A stretch of 64,000 bases of DNA from Vibrio cyclitrophicus. Its GTDB lineage: Bacteria > Pseudomonadota > Gammaproteobacteria > Enterobacterales > Vibrionaceae. Positions 61,637 through 64,000 of the stretch are shown piece after piece. Each line of letters opens with the position of its first letter. Positions within the stretch are counted from its first letter, which is position 1. Below the pieces are notes generated by a model. The model did not search any database. It saw nothing but the letters and a program-made list of their open reading frames with translations, and was not told the DNA's origin. The stretch is taken from the NCBI GenBank assembly GCA_023206055.1, contig CP065366.1:1116001-1180000 (forward strand), read 5' to 3'. A program made the position numbers and the translations under genes.

Positions 61637-62260
61637 ATGTTCGACCAAACCAAGAAATCATCTCACGTACACAACATCTGTAAGTTCATGAGCTTGAAGA
61701 ATGATGCTGTTGTTCGCACTCTCTCCATTTTGGAGTTCGATTTCTGCTTTCACCTCGAATATAACGCAAACATTAAAAGTTTTACCTCTCAACCTTTTGG
61801 CTTCCACTATCAATTCAATAGTCGTAAGTGCCGATATACCCCAGATTTTTTAGTAACAGGTCACAACGAGCAGTCAACCCTCTTCGAAGTAAAACACTCT
61901 AGTCAGATTCTCAAACCTGATTTCAGGAATAGATTTGAAGAGAAACAAAGAGTTGCGTTGAATGAGTTCAACAGACGCTTAGTTTTGGTTACTGAGAAAC
62001 AAATTAGAATGGGACCGACGTTAGATAACTTTAAGTTACTGCATCGTTATTCCGGATTGCGAACTGTGACTGAGTTTCAAAAGTTAGTGTTAGCGTTTAT
62101 TCAACGTAAACAAATGGTGCAGCTACAAGAGGTGTCTTTGTATTTCGGATTATCGGAACAGGACACACTTATCTCTACTCTTCCTTGGATCTCTTCGGGG
62201 CAAATTCAAACAGACGTCAACAATATTGGCTTTGGCCTCGAAACTTACGTTTGGTGCTAA
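61637..62260 (+). CDS. tnsA: TnsA-like transposase endonuclease
   Basis: TnsA cuts the 5' ends of a Tn7-like element, so the element is excised cleanly rather than copied. It has 207 residues, shorter than the 273 of E. coli TnsA but normal for many Tn7-like elements in Vibrio. The restriction-endonuclease-like site is visible as Glu33 (ILEFDFCF), Asp70 (RYTPDFLV) and Glu84-Val-Lys86 (LFEVKHSSQ). A helical C-terminal domain, which usually contacts TnsC, follows from about residue 130. tnsB begins 2 bp after the stop codon. Confidence 0.9.
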   Translation: MFDQTKKSSHVHNICKFMSLKNDAVVRTLSILEFDFCFHLEYNANIKSFTSQPFGFHYQFNSRKCRYTPDFLVTGHNEQSTLFEVKHSSQILKPDFRNRFEEKQRVALNEFNRRLVLVTEKQIRMGPTLDNFKLLHRYSGLRTVTEFQKLVLAFIQRKQMVQLQEVSLYFGLSEQDTLISTLPWISSGQIQTDVNNIGFGLETYVWC

Positions 62261-62262
62261 CT

Positions 62263-64000
62263 ATGCCATCGGACTCTAATAACATATTTGGGTTCTTTGA
62301 TGAGTTTGAAGCTTCAGAAGGAGAGTCTCAGGCGCTTCCAATAGAGCTAATTCATGAACCTATTGAAATCTCCTCAACTATTGATTCTCAATCACCGAAG
62401 GTACAGCAAGAAGTTATCCGTCGTATCAAAATCATCGCGTTCGTAGAGAAGCGTTTAAAAGGCGGATGGACCGAGAAAAACTTGAACCCTCTCTTAACTC
62501 TTGTGGAATCGGAATTACAACTCATTCCCCCGAGTTGGCGAACTTTAGCAACTTGGAAAAAATCTTACTTTGAAGCGGGTAAAGACCCATGTGCGCTTAT
62601 TCCTAAGCATACGTTTAAAGGCAATCGACAAAAAGAGTTCGATTCTCAATCTTTAGTTGATGAAGCAATTAACAGCGTATACCTGACTCGTGAACGCTTA
62701 AGTGCTGCTGAAGCATATCGATACTATAAAAGTCGAGTGATTCAATTAAATCGTGGGATTGTCGAGGGGAAAATAAAACCAATTGCTGAACGTTCTTTTT
62801 ACAATCGAATACACGACTTACCTCCTTATGAGGTAGCGATTGCAAGGTTTGGTAAACGATACGCAGACCGAGAATTTCGCTCGGTTGGTCAGCAAGTAGT
62901 TTCGACCAAACCAATGGAATATGTCGAAATTGACCATACACCAGTCCCTGTGATTTTGATTGATGATGAGTTAGATATTCCTTTGGGACGACCCTATCTG
63001 ACGATGCTTTATGACCGCTTCAGTAAATGTATCGTAGGGTGCAGTATCAACTTTAGAGAGCCTAGTTTTGACTCTGTCAGAAAGGCGCTATTGAACTCGC
63101 TACTAGATAAGAGTTGGGTCAAGCAAAGGTATCCATCCATTGATAATGAATGGCCTTGTCACGGCAAAATTGACTGTTTAGTTGTCGATAATGGTGCTGA
63201 ATTTTGGAGCCAAAGCTTAGAAGATTCGTTACGGCCTCTAGTGTCTGATATCCAATACAGTCAAGCTGCTAAACCTTGGCGAAAGTCAGGGATCGAAAAG
63301 CTGTTTGATCAGATGAACAAAGGGTTAGTGAATTCACTGCCTGGAAAAACGTTCACCAATCCTACTCAGCTACAAGATTACAACCCAAAGAAGGATGCGG
63401 TGGTTAGAGTTTCCGTGTTTCTTGAGCTACTTCATAAATGGATTGTCGACTATTACCATATGGCACCTGATTCAAGAGAACGTGACATTCCATACCACAA
63501 GTGGAATCAATCGGAATGGACTCCCTCTTACTACAGTGGTGTTGAGAAGGAGCAGTTGAGAGTCGAGCTAGGTTTGCTTAGACACAGAACCATTAGAGTA
63601 GCAGGGATCAGGCTTCATAATCTCCACTATCAGTCCTCAGAACTTATTGAATACCGTAAATATTGGGCGTCCAACAATGGCAAAAAGCTGTTTGTTAAGA
63701 CCAAAACAGACCCTTCTGATATCAGCTCTATTCATGTTTATCTAGAATCGGAAAAGATGTACATAAAAGTTCCAGCGGTAGACAACACCGGATATACAAA
63801 GGGGCTGTCGCTTTTTGAACACGAGCGAATACAAAAAGTACGCCGGCTCAATACTAAGCAGCTTACTGATGATGAGGCGCTTGCGGATACATTTCTGTAT
63901 ATGAAGAAACGTATTCAGGAAGAAACCGATAGATTCCGCGGTGCAAAAAGCAATAAGGCTAGCTTGCCTAAAACGGGCAATACTTCGAAATTAGCAAAGT
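62263..64000 (+). CDS. tnsB: TnsB-like DDE transposase (cut by window edge)
   Basis: TnsB binds the transposon ends and joins the 3' ends to the target. The frame runs from ATG at 62263 to the window edge (579 codons) without a stop, so the protein is nearly complete and its end is missing. The integrase-like core has Asp224 (VEIDHTPVP), Asp309 (CLVVDNGAEFW) and Glu345 (KPWRKSGIEKLFDQ). N-terminal DNA-binding helices occupy about 45-210, and a Mu-type C-terminal domain lies near 470-540. Its start is 2 bp after tnsA, a coupled operon. Confidence 0.92.
   Translation, partial: MPSDSNNIFGFFDEFEASEGESQALPIELIHEPIEISSTIDSQSPKVQQEVIRRIKIIAFVEKRLKGGWTEKNLNPLLTLVESELQLIPPSWRTLATWKKSYFEAGKDPCALIPKHTFKGNRQKEFDSQSLVDEAINSVYLTRERLSAAEAYRYYKSRVIQLNRGIVEGKIKPIAERSFYNRIHDLPPYEVAIARFGKRYADREFRSVGQQVVSTKPMEYVEIDHTPVPVILIDDELDIPLGRPYLTMLYDRFSKCIVGCSINFREPSFDSVRKALLNSLLDKSWVKQRYPSIDNEWPCHGKIDCLVVDNGAEFWSQSLEDSLRPLVSDIQYSQAAKPWRKSGIEKLFDQMNKGLVNSLPGKTFTNPTQLQDYNPKKDAVVRVSVFLELLHKWIVDYYHMAPDSRERDIPYHKWNQSEWTPSYYSGVEKEQLRVELGLLRHRTIRVAGIRLHNLHYQSSELIEYRKYWASNNGKKLFVKTKTDPSDISSIHVYLESEKMYIKVPAVDNTGYTKGLSLFEHERIQKVRRLNTKQLTDDEALADTFLYMKKRIQEETDRFRGAKSNKASLPKTGNTSKLAK

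Larger units (their letters stand above)
61511..64000 (+). mobile_element. Tn7-like transposon, tnsA-proximal end (partial), in the ffs site
   Basis: A TnsA endonuclease and a TnsB transposase gene follow ffs directly, with terminal-type repeats in front. In Tn7 the tnsA-proximal (right) end lies next to the attachment gene, the same arrangement as here. The left boundary is uncertain within about 61511-61556, and the element continues beyond the window, so TnsC, TniQ/TnsD, cargo and any Cas genes are not visible. Confidence 0.85.

Noticed and set aside
62669..62941. Minus-strand 90-codon frame inside tnsB
   Set aside because: It lies wholly within the tnsB coding sequence, whose catalytic residues and continuous frame are clear.

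Overview
The window looks like the chromosome of a marine Vibrio, probably of the Splendidus group. The core gene orders tig-clpP-clpX-lon-hupB-ppiD, menF-D-H-B-C-E and tesB-ybaY-ybaZ(atl)-ffs are gammaproteobacterial. The DctPQM transporter with its DctBD two-component system, the rhombosortase and the large tRNA-Tyr array fit Vibrionaceae. The genus assignment is inference; no rRNA gene is present to test it.

Layout. 1-6938: a TRAP C4-dicarboxylate transporter (dctPQM) with a sigma-54 promoter, facing its DctD/DctB regulators. 7156-16549: the protein quality-control block tig, clpP, clpX, lon, hupB, ppiD, with sigma-32-like promoters before tig and lon, then a ComEA-like HhH protein. 16540-21278: rhombosortase rrtA, tapT, a dGTPase-like enzyme, yfbR and alaA. 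21575-28947: a complete menaquinone set, menF-D-H-B-C-E. 28948-34520: small proteins, a YeiH-family transporter, an MFS-PlsC fusion with its TetR regulator, and a Tim44-domain protein. 34694-35900: seven tandem tRNA-Tyr genes on a 187-bp period. 36290-40479: an RND efflux pair.

41235-55749 is an accessory metabolic region. An iron-dependent alcohol dehydrogenase, an aldehyde dehydrogenase, small membrane proteins, a serine-type sulfatase with its radical-SAM maturase, a TetR regulator, a TIP30-like oxidoreductase operon with CHI-like and DUF302 proteins, envelope proteins and an old yellow enzyme follow one another. Four promoters here carry nearly identical copies of a TetR-type operator in the -35/spacer region, and a degenerate fifth copy lies before the TetR gene. 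This indicates one regulon, which I infer responds to a reactive aldehyde or other electrophile.

56012-61257 returns to ordinary chromosome: a cysteine synthase-fold enzyme divergent from a DecR-like regulator, then tesB, ybaY, atl and a membrane protein. The SRP RNA gene ffs (61398-61503) is followed at once by two 19-bp direct repeats, a perfect inverted repeat, tnsA and tnsB (open at the window edge). This is the start of a Tn7-like transposon in the ffs attachment site, a site known for type I-F3 CRISPR-associated transposons. Whether this element carries Cas genes cannot be seen; they would lie beyond base 64000.
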